Shown one piece after another: positions 17,035 to 25,953 of a DNA stretch of 59,523 nucleotides. The notes beneath the pieces are model-generated. The model did no database searches. It was given only the letters and a program-made list of their open reading frames with translations, and was not told the origin of the DNA. The DNA lies in the NCBI GenBank assembly GCA_027306755.1, contig DAHUZE010000050.1, forward strand, positions 1 through 59,523, in the 5' to 3' direction. Every line of letters begins with the position of its first letter. Positions within the stretch are counted from its first letter, which is position 1. The translations under genes and the position numbers were made by a program. Source of the DNA: Acidimicrobiaceae bacterium. Its GTDB lineage: Bacteria > Actinomycetota > Acidimicrobiia > Acidimicrobiales > RAAP-2.

Positions 17035-18957
17035 TCACGACCAGTGGAATGTGGCCGGTGTCAACGTGTCCAGCGGGTTCATGGGGGCGACGCCCTTCAG
17101 ACCCTTGTGCACCTCGTAGAGGCGGACGCCGGTGTTCTCCATCACGTACGGGAGGTGCTTCATCTCCCAGTTCTCGTACTTGTAGAGGTTTGTGGTGCCC
17201 GTCTCGGTCTTGATGATGAGCGCTGTGCTCGTCTTTGTCTTCCAGCTGCCAGAGTTCGAGCCGGCCGTGGCGGCGAGGAGCTCTGTACCTGCCGGGTAGA
17301 TGTCGGGGGAGAACAGCCAGGCGCCCCAGTCGTTCATCTCCCACTTGCAGCCGTGGGGGCAGGGAACCGCCGCGCCGATGACGGAGTTGAACGTCCCCGA
17401 GGTGAGGTTGATGTGGATCCCCGCCTCGGACATCGAGGCCTTCAGCGAGGTGTTGATGGTCTTGAGCGTCGCCGGCTGGGTGGAGTACACCAGTGTGAAG
17501 TTCAGCTTCGCACCCTTCTTGATGCCCTGCCCGCAGGCGCCGGCGCCCGTGCCCGCCTTCTGGCAGGTGTCCGTGCCGCCGGCCGAGATCTTCCAGCCGT
17601 GGGCCTTCAGGAGCGACTTGGCTGCCGTCACGCTGTAGGGGTAGGGGTTCTTGAGCGCTGTCTTCGACAGGAACGGGGTCTTCAGCTCGTCCGGGATGAC
17701 GCCATAGTTGGGCGTCCCGTAGTCGTGGTTGATCGACTTGATGAAGAGTGTCTGGTTGACCAGGTGCTGCATGGCCTGGCGGAAGTACAGCTGGCTGAAG
17801 ATCGGCCCGGCGTTGCCTGTGTCACCCGTGGACTTGAAGTTGTAGGGGAAGTATGTGATCTGCCATGTGGCCGAGGGTGCCAGGATGTATGTGCCGGTCA
17901 GCCTGGGGTTGTTCGGACCCGGAACGGGCAGGTGTCCGGGCGTCCCGACCTTCTTGGCCGGCGCGGTGACCTCTGTCACGGGCAGGTGGCCGATGTCCAG
18001 TGTGCCGCTGGCCAGGGCGTTGTACTCCGAGGATGTCGACGTGTAGGCCTTGTCGACGTACTGCTTGTACGTCGGCTTGTTGGGTCCGGAGTACTTCGGG
18101 TTGGGCACCATGGTGAAGCCCACTGTCGGGGTGAACGAGGAAAGCTTCCAGGGCCCGTCCACCACGCTCCAGATCTTGCTCGACACGTAGGTCGGGAAGG
18201 CGTTGATCGTCTGCTTCGGTGTTGTGGGGTTGAACCCGGACTGCTCCGAGAGGAACGAGTACACGGCCTTGCACTTGGCGGCGTTGGGCCCGTTCGCGCC
18301 GGTGGTTGTGAACGCCGCGGTGGCGCATCCCGCCGAGCCCGGCGTCGCTGTGAGCGACGTCACTGTCCACGCCTTGGGCAGCGGCGTGATCGTCGAAAGC
18401 TCGTTGTAGAGGAACCAGTGCGGGTTCATCGGCTTGGTCATTGTGAAGGTGATCGTGGTCGGGCTTGTGACCTTGATGGACTTCACGCTTGTCGGCAGCG
18501 AGAGGCCGCCGGAGAACCAGGCTGCGAACCCTGTCGGCTTCTGGTGCCAGATGTTCATCCAGAAGAGGATGTCTGTGGCCGTGACCTGCTCTGTGTTCGA
18601 CCACTTGTATGTCTTCAGGTTGATCGTGATGGTCTTGTCCGAGTTGGAGAACTTGGGCGGGTTCGCCAGCGAGAGCTCGGAGTTCATTGTGATCTTGTTG
18701 TGGCCGCCGAACATGTACAGCGGCCGGTACATGTAGTACTGGAAATAGTCGATGTTGTCGACGCCGAAGTTGGCGAGGGCCATGAAGGGGAAGATGTAGT
18801 TCGGCGCGGTGCCTGTCTGGCCCTGGTCGGTGACGATTGTCTTTGTCACTGCCGCCCCGGCGGTGGACGTCGTGAGCGTCACCGTCGCAAGGGAGACCAT
18901 TCCCAAGGTCGCCACCGCGGTGGCCAGCCATCGGACGATCCTGAAGCGCTGCCGCAT
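17035..18957 (-). CDS. Family 5 extracellular solute-binding protein, oligopeptide type (copy 2)
   Basis: A 640-aa paralogue of the binding protein at 14962-16896: identical blocks such as WHQKPTG, GLSLPTSVKSIKVTSPT and NPHWFLYNEL alternate with diverged ligand-pocket regions (for example INHDYGTPNYGVIPDEL against the other copy's LWHGYGVPNYGPVPVL), as expected for two receptors with different peptide or opine-like ligands feeding one permease. The signal peptide MRQRFRIVRWLATAVATL ends near residue 35 (AGAA), again without a lipobox. ATG 18957 has GGGGGA upstream. First gene of the - strand transporter unit; a -35/-10 pair lies about 100 bp upstream. Also rich in ACA threonine codons. Confidence 0.88.
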   Translation of the reverse strand: MRQRFRIVRWLATAVATLGMVSLATVTLTTSTAGAAVTKTIVTDQGQTGTAPNYIFPFMALANFGVDNIDYFQYYMYRPLYMFGGHNKITMNSELSLANPPKFSNSDKTITINLKTYKWSNTEQVTATDILFWMNIWHQKPTGFAAWFSGGLSLPTSVKSIKVTSPTTITFTMTKPMNPHWFLYNELSTITPLPKAWTVTSLTATPGSAGCATAAFTTTGANGPNAAKCKAVYSFLSEQSGFNPTTPKQTINAFPTYVSSKIWSVVDGPWKLSSFTPTVGFTMVPNPKYSGPNKPTYKQYVDKAYTSTSSEYNALASGTLDIGHLPVTEVTAPAKKVGTPGHLPVPGPNNPRLTGTYILAPSATWQITYFPYNFKSTGDTGNAGPIFSQLYFRQAMQHLVNQTLFIKSINHDYGTPNYGVIPDELKTPFLSKTALKNPYPYSVTAAKSLLKAHGWKISAGGTDTCQKAGTGAGACGQGIKKGAKLNFTLVYSTQPATLKTINTSLKASMSEAGIHINLTSGTFNSVIGAAVPCPHGCKWEMNDWGAWLFSPDIYPAGTELLAATAGSNSGSWKTKTSTALIIKTETGTTNLYKYENWEMKHLPYVMENTGVRLYEVHKGLKGVAPMNPLDTLTPATFHWS

Positions 18958-19339
18958 TCCCCCCACTCCTGTCTCTCGGTCGCCACGGCGGTGGCGAGGG
19001 CTCGTGCTGGCCTCGGCTCTCCGAGGCCCCGGGCGGGTTGCCTTTGCGGAACGGTAACACGGCACCCGCGGGCGCGCAATGGTGGGATCAAGCAACCGGG
19101 GTGTGCAAATTGGCGTTCTGCGGCGTAATTCTCGCTGGCAGCAGCCGAATCATGCGTCGGAGTCCCCCGTCGCGACGGATTCCATCAGTTTGGGAGCGAA
19201 CGGTCGCATGTGACAGGCGCGTGAACGCGACGCCTTCTTGCCCGCCGGATCCGGCGGCCCGTGCCCGAATGCCAGTTGCACGCCGGGGCTCGGGCAGGCG
19301 CCCGGTCGGTCGCCCCCTGCGGCTACCGGGCCCCTGGGA
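18958..19339. other. 382-bp spacer with the promoter region of the binding-protein operon
   Basis: No convincing gene. The less GC-rich part (about 19075-19155) is the likely regulatory region of the binding-protein operon transcribed leftward. The right-hand part (about 19200-19339) carries only shadow reading frames and a short direct repeat (GGGCCCCTGGGACTACCGGGCCCCTG around 19326). Confidence 0.5.
19051..19079 (-). promoter_or_regulatory. Putative -35/-10 promoter of the oligopeptide-binding operon
   Basis: On the - strand TTGCGC (19079-19074), a 17-bp spacer and TACCGT (19056-19051) form a sigma-70-like promoter. Transcription would start near 19044, leaving a leader of about 87 nt before the ATG at 18957. 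Confidence 0.5.
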
Positions 19340-19945
19340 CTACCGGGCCCCTGCGGGATTGCAGCGCCTCCGCACACCCTCCGCCTCCACGTCCAGGCGG
19401 GCGAGGAATCCCGGGACGATCCTCCTCTCGGCCATCCCACCGATCACGGGCAGCGCGACCACCACCTGCCCGGCCAGGCGCCGGACGGTGGCCACACCGT
19501 CGGGGGTGAGGTCGAAACGGGCGTCCCCGTGCAGCAGCTCCGGGCGTTCCTCGGAGCGGAAGGCCAGCCACCCCTCGATGACCTCCCCGTCCACGGTGCC
19601 CGCTCGGGGGTCCGCGGGGGCGGGAGCGGCGATCCGCACCTCCTGGGTCCAGGTCAACCGGCCGCCACCCAGGAGCCGGCGGGCCATCGGGTCCAAGGCA
19701 CCGGTGTACTCGTACCGGAGCACCAGGAGCCGCGCCCCGGCCACCCCCGGATGGCCGGGAGCCTCAGGATCGCCCGCCTCCCCGGGATCCCACGCCTCCC
19801 CGGGATCGCCCGCCTCCGGGGCGGCCACCACGCCGTCCAGGCGCAGGTCCGGCAGGTCCAGCGCCTCGTAGAACGTCGGGTCCACCAAGACGTCGGCTAC
19901 CACGGAGGTCGGTGCCGGGAAGCGGTGCTCCGCAGCGAACTCCAT
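19340..19945 (-). CDS. DUF2505-like protein (START/polyketide-cyclase-type fold)
   Basis: A 201-aa protein starting MEFAAEHRFPAPTSVVADVL, typical of the actinobacterial DUF2505 family, a ligand-binding SRPBCC-type fold of unknown role. The middle (RLTWTQEVRI, VDGEVIEGWLAF) and end (TVRRLAGQVVVALPVIGGMAERRI) also match that plan, the last part being the long C-terminal helix. Residues of about 45-70 are a run of DPGEA/DPEAP-like units from an 18-bp tandem duplication, an expanded loop. ATG 19945 lacks a Shine-Dalgarno sequence; a TAGGGT box 32 bp upstream gives a very short leader. Divergent from the ABC1 kinase gene. Confidence 0.7.
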   Translation of the reverse strand: MEFAAEHRFPAPTSVVADVLVDPTFYEALDLPDLRLDGVVAAPEAGDPGEAWDPGEAGDPEAPGHPGVAGARLLVLRYEYTGALDPMARRLLGGGRLTWTQEVRIAAPAPADPRAGTVDGEVIEGWLAFRSEERPELLHGDARFDLTPDGVATVRRLAGQVVVALPVIGGMAERRIVPGFLARLDVEAEGVRRRCNPAGAR

Positions 19946-19976
19946 GTCAGGAGGAACCCGCCGCAGGCATATCGTG

Positions 19977-20010
19977 ACCCTACCGACCGGCGTGCCCGTA
20001 TCGTCGGTCC
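19977..20010. promoter_or_regulatory. Compact divergent promoter pair
   Basis: On + , TATCGT (19999-20004) lies 6 nt before the GTG at 20011, a leaderless arrangement. On -, TAGGGT (19982-19977) lies 32 bp before the ATG at 19945. The two -10 boxes are only 16 bp apart, so the -35 regions of each promoter overlap the other. Confidence 0.45.
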
Positions 20011-21729
20011 GTGGAGCCTCACGATCCAGCCCGCGGAGCGCCCGGCACGGCACCCGCGCCACCCGGCACGGCACCCGCGCCACCCGCGCCACCCGGCACG
20101 GCACGGGCAACGCCCAGGGACCTGGCGTGGGGCGCCTTCAGCGACCGCGGACCGTGGACCGTGGACCCCGACGCGCTGCCATGGCGGGCCGGACTCGGTC
20201 CGGTCCGGAGCCGGGGTGGCGCCGAAGCTCGGGACCTGGCTCGCCGCCGCACGCTGCCTCCGATCGCCGCCACGGCCCGGGTAGGCGGAGTGCTCGGGGC
20301 CGCCGTGGGCGCCTGGTACCTCACCGACCGCCACCGGGGCCGCCACCGCTCCCGGGCCGGCCTGTCCCGGCGCCTCCGGGTGGCCTTCGAGCGGCTCGGG
20401 CCCACGTACATCAAGCTCGGCCAGATCCTCTCGACCGGCGAGGGCATCTTCCCAGAGGAGCTGGTGGGTGAGTTCCGCCGGTGCCGGGACCAGGTGCCGG
20501 CGGATCCCTTCGCGGTGGTCCGGCGCACCGTGGAGGAGTCCCTGGGTGCGCCCCTGGAGGAGCTGTTCGACACGTTCGAGCCCGTCCCGGTGGCGGCCGC
20601 CTCCATCGCCCAGGTCCACAAGGCCCGCCTCCGCACGGGCGAGGAGGCCGTGGTCAAGGTGCAGCGGGCCGGGATCGACGGCCAGGTCCGTCGGGATCTG
20701 GCCGTGATGGGCTGGCTGGCGCCCCTGCTCGTCGGGAGGATCCCGGTGGCCGCGCTGGCCAACCCGCCAGCGCTGGTCGAGGTGTTCGCCGAGACCATCG
20801 CCGAGGAACTGGACTTCCGGCTGGAAGCAGAGAACATGCTCGATGTGGCCATGGTCCTGGCCGCCACCGCACCCGCCGGCAGCCGGCGCCAGCTGGTGGT
20901 CCCCCGGCCCCACCCCACGCTGGTGACCCGCCGGGTGCTCGTGATGGAGCGGCTCGACGGCTTCGCCTGGGGCGATCCGGGTGCCATGCGGGCGGCCGGA
21001 ATCGACACGGCGTCGGTGCTGCAGGCCGCCCTGCTCGCCTTCTTGGAGGGGCTGGTCCTGTCGGGCGTGTTCCACGGCGACCTCCACGCCGGCAACCTCC
21101 TGGTGCTGCCGGACGGGCGGGTGGCCCTGCTGGACTTCGGCATCACCGGCCGGCTGGACCCTTCGGGCCGGCGGGGGCTGCTGCGGCTGGTCATGTCCAC
21201 GGCCACCAACGACGTGCGGGGCCAGGTGGCCGCGATGAGCGCCCTGGGCGCCCTGCCGGAGGACGCGGACGTGGACGCCGTCATCGCGGACTTCCACCTG
21301 GACCAGCCGGTGGTGGACCCGACCACCATGGATGCAGAAGAGCTGACCCGGGAGATCCGGGAGATGACCAAGACCCTCCTCGGCTACGGGGCCCGGGTCC
21401 CCAAGGCGTTGATGCTGTTCCTGAAAGACATGCTGTTCATCGACAACGCCATGGCCACCATGGCACCGGACGTGGACGTGCTGGGCCAGATGGTGACGAT
21501 CCTCACGCAGCTCCAGTCCGCCCACGGGGCCAGGATCGCCGCGGACCTCGGGCTGGCTCCGGGCGCCATGCCGGCGGTGGAGCTGGCGGGCCTGCGCAGC
21601 GCGCTCGGGGTGTCCGAGGACGTCGAGCGCCTCACCCACCGCGATCTGCAGGCCCGCCGGCGCCTGATACGAAGGCGGCTGGCCCACCACCGCCGGGCGG
21701 GGAGGCCGGATCCCGCCCCCGGCCCCTGA
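20011..21729 (+). CDS. ABC1/UbiB-family atypical kinase
   Basis: A 572-aa AarF/UbiB-type protein-kinase-like protein. Family hallmarks are present: the KxGQ motif (YIKLGQILSTGEG, near residue 135) that closes the active site, the alanine-rich nucleotide loop VAAASIAQVH near 195, EELDFRLEAEN, HGDLHAGN near 355 and DFGITGRLD near 375. These kinases act in lipid and quinone homeostasis as ATPases rather than ordinary kinases. The first 35 residues are a Pro/Ala-rich tail encoded by tandem 9-15-bp units and the next 60 are poorly conserved. Start GTG 20011 is supported by a TATCGT box 6 nt upstream. A hydrophobic segment near 90-105 could be a membrane helix. Confidence 0.88.
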   Translation: MEPHDPARGAPGTAPAPPGTAPAPPAPPGTARATPRDLAWGAFSDRGPWTVDPDALPWRAGLGPVRSRGGAEARDLARRRTLPPIAATARVGGVLGAAVGAWYLTDRHRGRHRSRAGLSRRLRVAFERLGPTYIKLGQILSTGEGIFPEELVGEFRRCRDQVPADPFAVVRRTVEESLGAPLEELFDTFEPVPVAAASIAQVHKARLRTGEEAVVKVQRAGIDGQVRRDLAVMGWLAPLLVGRIPVAALANPPALVEVFAETIAEELDFRLEAENMLDVAMVLAATAPAGSRRQLVVPRPHPTLVTRRVLVMERLDGFAWGDPGAMRAAGIDTASVLQAALLAFLEGLVLSGVFHGDLHAGNLLVLPDGRVALLDFGITGRLDPSGRRGLLRLVMSTATNDVRGQVAAMSALGALPEDADVDAVIADFHLDQPVVDPTTMDAEELTREIREMTKTLLGYGARVPKALMLFLKDMLFIDNAMATMAPDVDVLGQMVTILTQLQSAHGARIAADLGLAPGAMPAVELAGLRSALGVSEDVERLTHRDLQARRRLIRRRLAHHRRAGRPDPAPGP

Positions 21730-21742
21730 CGGACGGAGAACC

Positions 21743-22954
21743 GTGGTCACCGAGAGACCCCTGTCGGCGGAGCTGCTGCCCGTCCGGTCCGTCGCCCAGG
21801 AGGACGTGGACCGGTGGCGCGAGCTCGCTGCGCGCGCCGTCGAGCCGAACCCGTCGTTCGAACCCGAGGCGGTGAAGGCGGCCGGGGCTCACGATCCTGC
21901 ATGGGCACGCGCGCAGCTGCTCGTCGTCCGTGACGGGGACCGCATTGCGGCCTGCGTTCCCCTCCGATCGGCTCCCCCTCGCCGGGACCTGCCGGTCCCG
22001 AGCATCACCACCCGGGTGGATCCTTCTCCCGTCCCCCTGCTTCCGGTGCTCGGCACCCCCCTCGTGGCCCGAGAGAACCTGCGACCGGCGGTGGACTGCC
22101 TGCTCGGAGCGCTCAGCTCAGGGGCGCTCCCGTGGCCGGGCCGGCCGCGGCCATCGGTGCTGGTCACCGAGCGCTGGAACGACCGGGGTGCGGTGGCGGA
22201 CGCGTGGCGTGCTGCCTGCCGCGCGCTGGGGATCCCGGTGGTCGTGGAAGACGGCTGGGACCGCGCCGTCCTCCACCGCGAGGCAGGCGGGGGCCGTCCC
22301 GACTGGCCCGCCGGCCTGGGAACCAAGCGATTGGCCGATGCCAGGCGCAAGCGGCGGCGATTGGAGGAGCACCTCGGAACCCCGGTCTCGGTGGTGGACC
22401 GGGCCGCACCGGCGGGACCTGCTCCGGTCGCCCCCGAAACCCTGAGCGAGGCCCTGCGCGCCTTCGTCGAGCTCGAGGGCTCAGGGTGGAAGGGGCGAGC
22501 CGGCACGTCACTCTCGGCCACACCCGATCTGGCGAGCGGCTTCCACGACGCGTGCCGAGGGTGGTCAGAGGCGGGTCGGCTCTCCCTCCTCACCTTGGAG
22601 AGCGGCGGCCGGCCCATCGCCATGCGCTGCGCTGTCCGCTCCGGCTCGGGCTTTTTCCTCTACCGGATCGCGTACGACGAGGAGTTCGGCCGGTTCGGTC
22701 CCGGGGTGCTGCTCGAGCTCGACACCGCCGAGCACTTCCTCGCCCTGCCCGGTGCCGAGCTCATGGACCCGTGCTGTGCGCCGAGCAACGCCTTCTACCC
22801 GGACTTTCTCCCGGACCGCCTGCCGGTGGCCACCGCCCTCACCGGATTCCTGCGCGAGGGGAGGCTGGCTCTCGCTGCACGGCCCCATCTCCGCCGGGCT
22901 GCGCAGGCGGCCGGCCGGCTCCGCTCGCTGGCCCGATCGTCCGAGCAACGGTAG
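21743..22954 (+). CDS. GNAT-fold protein of the BioF2/FemAB-like type
   Basis: A 403-aa protein with the double-GNAT plan of the BioF2-like/CelD group: a first half with LLVVRDGDRIAACVPLRS, a basic helix (LGTKRLADARRKRRRLEE), and the second-half core WSEAGRLSLLTLESGGRPIAMRC followed by YDEEFGRFGPGVLLELD. Relatives transfer acyl or aminoacyl groups and often sit in polysaccharide loci. It is paralogous to the protein at 25950-27131 (shared NPxFEPE motif). GTG at 21743 with GGAG 5 nt upstream; 13 bp after the ABC1 kinase stop, so probably co-transcribed. Substrate unknown. Confidence 0.75.
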   Translation: MVTERPLSAELLPVRSVAQEDVDRWRELAARAVEPNPSFEPEAVKAAGAHDPAWARAQLLVVRDGDRIAACVPLRSAPPRRDLPVPSITTRVDPSPVPLLPVLGTPLVARENLRPAVDCLLGALSSGALPWPGRPRPSVLVTERWNDRGAVADAWRAACRALGIPVVVEDGWDRAVLHREAGGGRPDWPAGLGTKRLADARRKRRRLEEHLGTPVSVVDRAAPAGPAPVAPETLSEALRAFVELEGSGWKGRAGTSLSATPDLASGFHDACRGWSEAGRLSLLTLESGGRPIAMRCAVRSGSGFFLYRIAYDEEFGRFGPGVLLELDTAEHFLALPGAELMDPCCAPSNAFYPDFLPDRLPVATALTGFLREGRLALAARPHLRRAAQAAGRLRSLARSSEQR

Positions 22955-22983
22955 GCGCCGTTGCGGGCTCAAGCGCCTGGGGG

Positions 22984-23778
22984 CTACTGCGCCGCGGCCC
23001 CCGGCGCCTCGGGGTCCTGGGTCCCGGGGTCCTGGGTCCCGGGGTCCTGCGAGCCCGGGCCGATCTCTCCGGAGGGTGCTCCTGCGGCCACCCGAGCCTT
23101 CAAGGCGGCCAGCTGGCTGTCGACGTCGGACTTGGCGCTCAGCTCGTCGAGCTCATGTTGGATGTCGTCGGTCCCCCCACCCACGTCCTCGAGCACGCCG
23201 GACTGCAGCAGCTCGTCGGTGGCCTGCCCTCGCGCCTGCATGGTGGCGATCTTGTCCTGGGCCCTCTGGAGCGCGGCTCCCGAGTCGCTCAGCGACCTCG
23301 AGATGCCCGACACGCTCTCGTTGACCGAGGTGACGGCCTTGGACGCGGTGTACTGCGCCTTCAGGGTCTCCTTCTGCGTCCGGAACGAGTTCACCCGCTG
23401 CTGGAGCTGCTGCATCGTCTGCTCGAGCTTCTCTTCCTGCTCCGTCAGCTGTTGGTGCTGCGGCTCCATCTCGTCGACTTGGTGCTGTGCCGCCGCCCGC
23501 CGGGAGAGGGCCTCCTTGGCCAGATCGTCACGCCCTTGGGCGATCGCGGCCTGAGCCTGGTCCTGGAGGTGGTCGATCGAGTGCTGCAGCTGCGTCTCCT
23601 GCAGCTCGATCCGCTTGCGGGAGGCGGCGATGTCCACCAACGCCCGGCGCACCTGCGTCAGCTGGTCGAGCATCCTCTCGTAGGAGAGATCGAGGGTGTC
23701 GGCCGGGTTCTCGGTCGCGTCCAGGGCCTTGTTGGCCTTCGCCTCAACGATGTCGTGTGCCCGCTGGAAAAGTCCCAC
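22984..23778 (-). CDS. pspA: PspA/IM30 family protein
   Basis: A 264-aa coiled-coil protein starting MGLFQRAHDIVEAKANKALD, the membrane-binding amphipathic helix of PspA/Vipp1 proteins, followed by long heptad-rich helices to about residue 215. These ESCRT-III-like proteins assemble on stressed membranes. The last 35 residues are a Gly/Pro/Gln/Asp tail (repeated PGTQD) from a 15-bp tandem duplication. Starts with GTG at 23778. It lies 43 bp downstream of operon A's last gene and converges on the GNAT gene; a separate promoter cannot be excluded. A PspA homologue next to EPS export genes fits an envelope-stress role. Confidence 0.9.
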   Translation of the reverse strand: MGLFQRAHDIVEAKANKALDATENPADTLDLSYERMLDQLTQVRRALVDIAASRKRIELQETQLQHSIDHLQDQAQAAIAQGRDDLAKEALSRRAAAQHQVDEMEPQHQQLTEQEEKLEQTMQQLQQRVNSFRTQKETLKAQYTASKAVTSVNESVSGISRSLSDSGAALQRAQDKIATMQARGQATDELLQSGVLEDVGGGTDDIQHELDELSAKSDVDSQLAALKARVAAGAPSGEIGPGSQDPGTQDPGTQDPEAPGAAAQ

Positions 23779-23821
23779 TGTTCCATCCTCGCGCCATGTC
23801 GTCCCGCGCCGGGCGCGCCGC

Positions 23822-25093
23822 TCAGGTGCGCCGGCCCGAACCCATCATCGCTCGGGCGGACGGCACGCCGCCAGCACCGGCCGACCGCCGCCGGCCGGTC
23901 CGGGCGAGGTGGACCGGCGCCGGCGCCTGGTCCCGGCTCGGATCCATGACGTCAGCCGTTCCCGCCACGAGGGCCGGGTCCGATGCGCAGGGCAGCGCTC
24001 CCGGCAGGCCGAGCTCGGCCAGCTCGGCCTGGATGCGCCGGGCGAAGTGGACCTGAGCGTACCGGTCGGCGTGGGCACGCAACCGGTCGGGGGCCCAGTC
24101 GGACTCGAGGAGGAGCCCGACGGCCTCGGCGACGCCCGGCCCGTCCGGCCGCTCGATGTACACGCCGGTCTCTCCTTCCACCAGGGTGTCGAGGAACCCG
24201 CCCCACCGGAGGACGGCCGACGGCCGGCCGAATGCTGCCGCCTCCACCGGGGTCAGGCCGAAGTCCTCGTACGACGCGCTCACCAGGGCCCGGCTGGAAC
24301 GGTAGAGCCAACGCAGCTGGGCGTCGTCCACCTGCCCGAGGAACGTGACGTTGGGCGGGGCTGCCGCCGCCAGCTGGTTCCTCATGGGACCGTCGCCGAC
24401 CACCACCAGCCGCTCGCCGCGGAGCCGGCTGAACGCATCCACCACGGCGTCCACGTTCTTGTACGCAAGCAGCCTGGACACGCAGAGGAAGAACCCGCCG
24501 TCCAGTCCCGCCACGGGGCGCCGCTCCCCGAACACGTCCACCGTGACCGGGGGCGGGACGACCTCGGCTTCGATCCCGTAGATGGCACGGACCTGGGCCG
24601 CCACCGCGCTCGAGTTGGCCAGGTACCGGTCCGCCCCGATCGCCGCCCGGCGGTCCCACCGGCGGAGAGCCGGCGCCAGCGCGGCCAGGGCGGGCCGGGC
24701 GGCCGGGGGCATGCCGCTCAGGTACCGCCGGGTCTGGTAGAGCCAGCGTGCCGGCGCGTGGCAGTACACCAGCTTCGACCCGGAGACCGGCGCTCCGTGG
24801 GCCCACCCGCTGGACGAGCAGACGGCGACCTCGGCATCCACCCGGAGCGAGCCCATCGCCGGCGCGAGCAGGGGGAGTGCCGCCCGGTGGTGCTTGCGGA
24901 CGACCGTCAGCCGGTCCAGGGCGCTCGTCCGGACGTCCATGTGCCCGAACTCAGGAAACGTGCCGGCCGGGTCGTACAGGGAGGTGTACACCGGGGCTCC
25001 AGGCAGTGCCCGGGCGAGGGCCAGGACGACCCGCTCCGCCCCGCCCCGCTGGGTCAGGTAGTCGTGCACGATCGCCACCGGGGGGCGGGTCAT
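23822..25093 (-). CDS. GT4-family glycosyltransferase, last gene of EPS operon A
   Basis: A 423-aa GT-B enzyme. The N-terminus (VAIVHDYLTQRGGAERVV) has the GGAER loop of GT4 mannosyl/galactosyl transferases; the middle shows YCHAPARWLYQ; the donor domain has FFLCVSRLLAYKNVDAVVDA, LVVVGDGPM, and the nucleotide-sugar signature SYEDFGLTPVEAAAFGRP (E-x7-E). Likely adds a hexose to the lipid-linked EPS unit at the cytoplasmic face. The ATG at 25093 overlaps the previous stop (ATGA). The last 45 residues are basic and probably disordered. Confidence 0.88.
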   Translation of the reverse strand: MTRPPVAIVHDYLTQRGGAERVVLALARALPGAPVYTSLYDPAGTFPEFGHMDVRTSALDRLTVVRKHHRAALPLLAPAMGSLRVDAEVAVCSSSGWAHGAPVSGSKLVYCHAPARWLYQTRRYLSGMPPAARPALAALAPALRRWDRRAAIGADRYLANSSAVAAQVRAIYGIEAEVVPPPVTVDVFGERRPVAGLDGGFFLCVSRLLAYKNVDAVVDAFSRLRGERLVVVGDGPMRNQLAAAAPPNVTFLGQVDDAQLRWLYRSSRALVSASYEDFGLTPVEAAAFGRPSAVLRWGGFLDTLVEGETGVYIERPDGPGVAEAVGLLLESDWAPDRLRAHADRYAQVHFARRIQAELAELGLPGALPCASDPALVAGTADVMDPSRDQAPAPVHLARTGRRRSAGAGGVPSARAMMGSGRRT

Positions 25094-25953
25094 CCGAGCG
25101 CCACCATTGCCGCACAGTTGTCGATGGAGACGTCGTACCGCATGGAATCGGTCGGCCGCGCCCGGCTGCGCCACATCCGGGCGTCGAACAAGATCGGCTG
25201 GTTGCCGTTGCGGTTGAGGTCCTGGCCGATGAGCGTCCAGCCCGGGGAGCGCCAGAACCGCTCCCCGCTCCGGCTTGTCCCTCCGTTGACGAAGACGGTG
25301 AGCACGAGGGCAGGCAGCGTCGAGATGGGCCTGCGGAGCGACACGGTGCTCCAGTCCTTCCATGTTGTCGGCTTGGAACCGCTCGTGGCCGAGCCGGTGC
25401 CGGCGACGGGCAGCGACGGCGGCACGCCCGAGAGCTCGGCGATGAACGCGGTGCTCGCCGCCTGCGTGCCCTTGGGGACCTGTCCCAAGGAGACCGAGCG
25501 GACACCGCCGGGATTGTCGGGCCAGTACCAGATGGACGCTTGGAGGCCGCCGGTGCTGGGCGGACCGCTGCCGTTTGTGGCCGTCTGGCCGCCCACGGTG
25601 TCCGCACCCCGCCGCCACCCGCGGAGCAGGCGCCAGTCGGGCTGGCGCATGCCGCTCGTCAGCACGCCGTCCACGACCCCCACCACCAAGAGGTCGCCTG
25701 GCGTGCTGGGGCGTGGCAGCACGGCTCGGAAGGCGCGGGGACCCTGGACCCCGTGGGCGTCCGGTCCCTCGAGGCGGGCTTCGGCCCTCTGCACCACGAC
25801 CGGTCGGTAGCCCGCCGACGCGACGCCGGCGGCGGCCAGCGGTCCCGCTCTCTCCAGGAGGGGGACGGGGGCGAGGCAGGCCGTCACCACGGCCAGCGCA
25901 AGGACCACGAGCACCAGCACAGCCCGGACCGGGGACCGGGTGGGCGTCCTCAT
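25090..25953 (-). CDS. Secreted lipoprotein, hypothetical, in EPS operon A
   Basis: A 287-aa exported protein. Residues 11-26 are a hydrophobic signal ending in LAVVTAC, a lipobox with the modified cysteine at 26, so the mature protein would be membrane-anchored outside the cell. The mature part is rich in Trp, Gly, Ser and Thr (SIWYWPDNPGG, TTWKDWSTVSLRRP, TLIGQDLNRNGNQPIL), suggesting a beta-sandwich like carbohydrate-binding or concanavalin folds; I do not recognise a named family. Overlaps both neighbours by 4 bp. A surface role in retaining or processing the polymer is plausible but inferred. Confidence 0.7.
   Translation of the reverse strand: MRTPTRSPVRAVLVLVVLALAVVTACLAPVPLLERAGPLAAAGVASAGYRPVVVQRAEARLEGPDAHGVQGPRAFRAVLPRPSTPGDLLVVGVVDGVLTSGMRQPDWRLLRGWRRGADTVGGQTATNGSGPPSTGGLQASIWYWPDNPGGVRSVSLGQVPKGTQAASTAFIAELSGVPPSLPVAGTGSATSGSKPTTWKDWSTVSLRRPISTLPALVLTVFVNGGTSRSGERFWRSPGWTLIGQDLNRNGNQPILFDARMWRSRARPTDSMRYDVSIDNCAAMVALG

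Noticed and set aside
19150-19440. A 96-aa - strand frame in the spacer beyond the DUF2505 gene
   Set aside because: It overlaps the DUF2505 3' end in another frame and shows no conserved pattern; the spacer is best read as non-coding.
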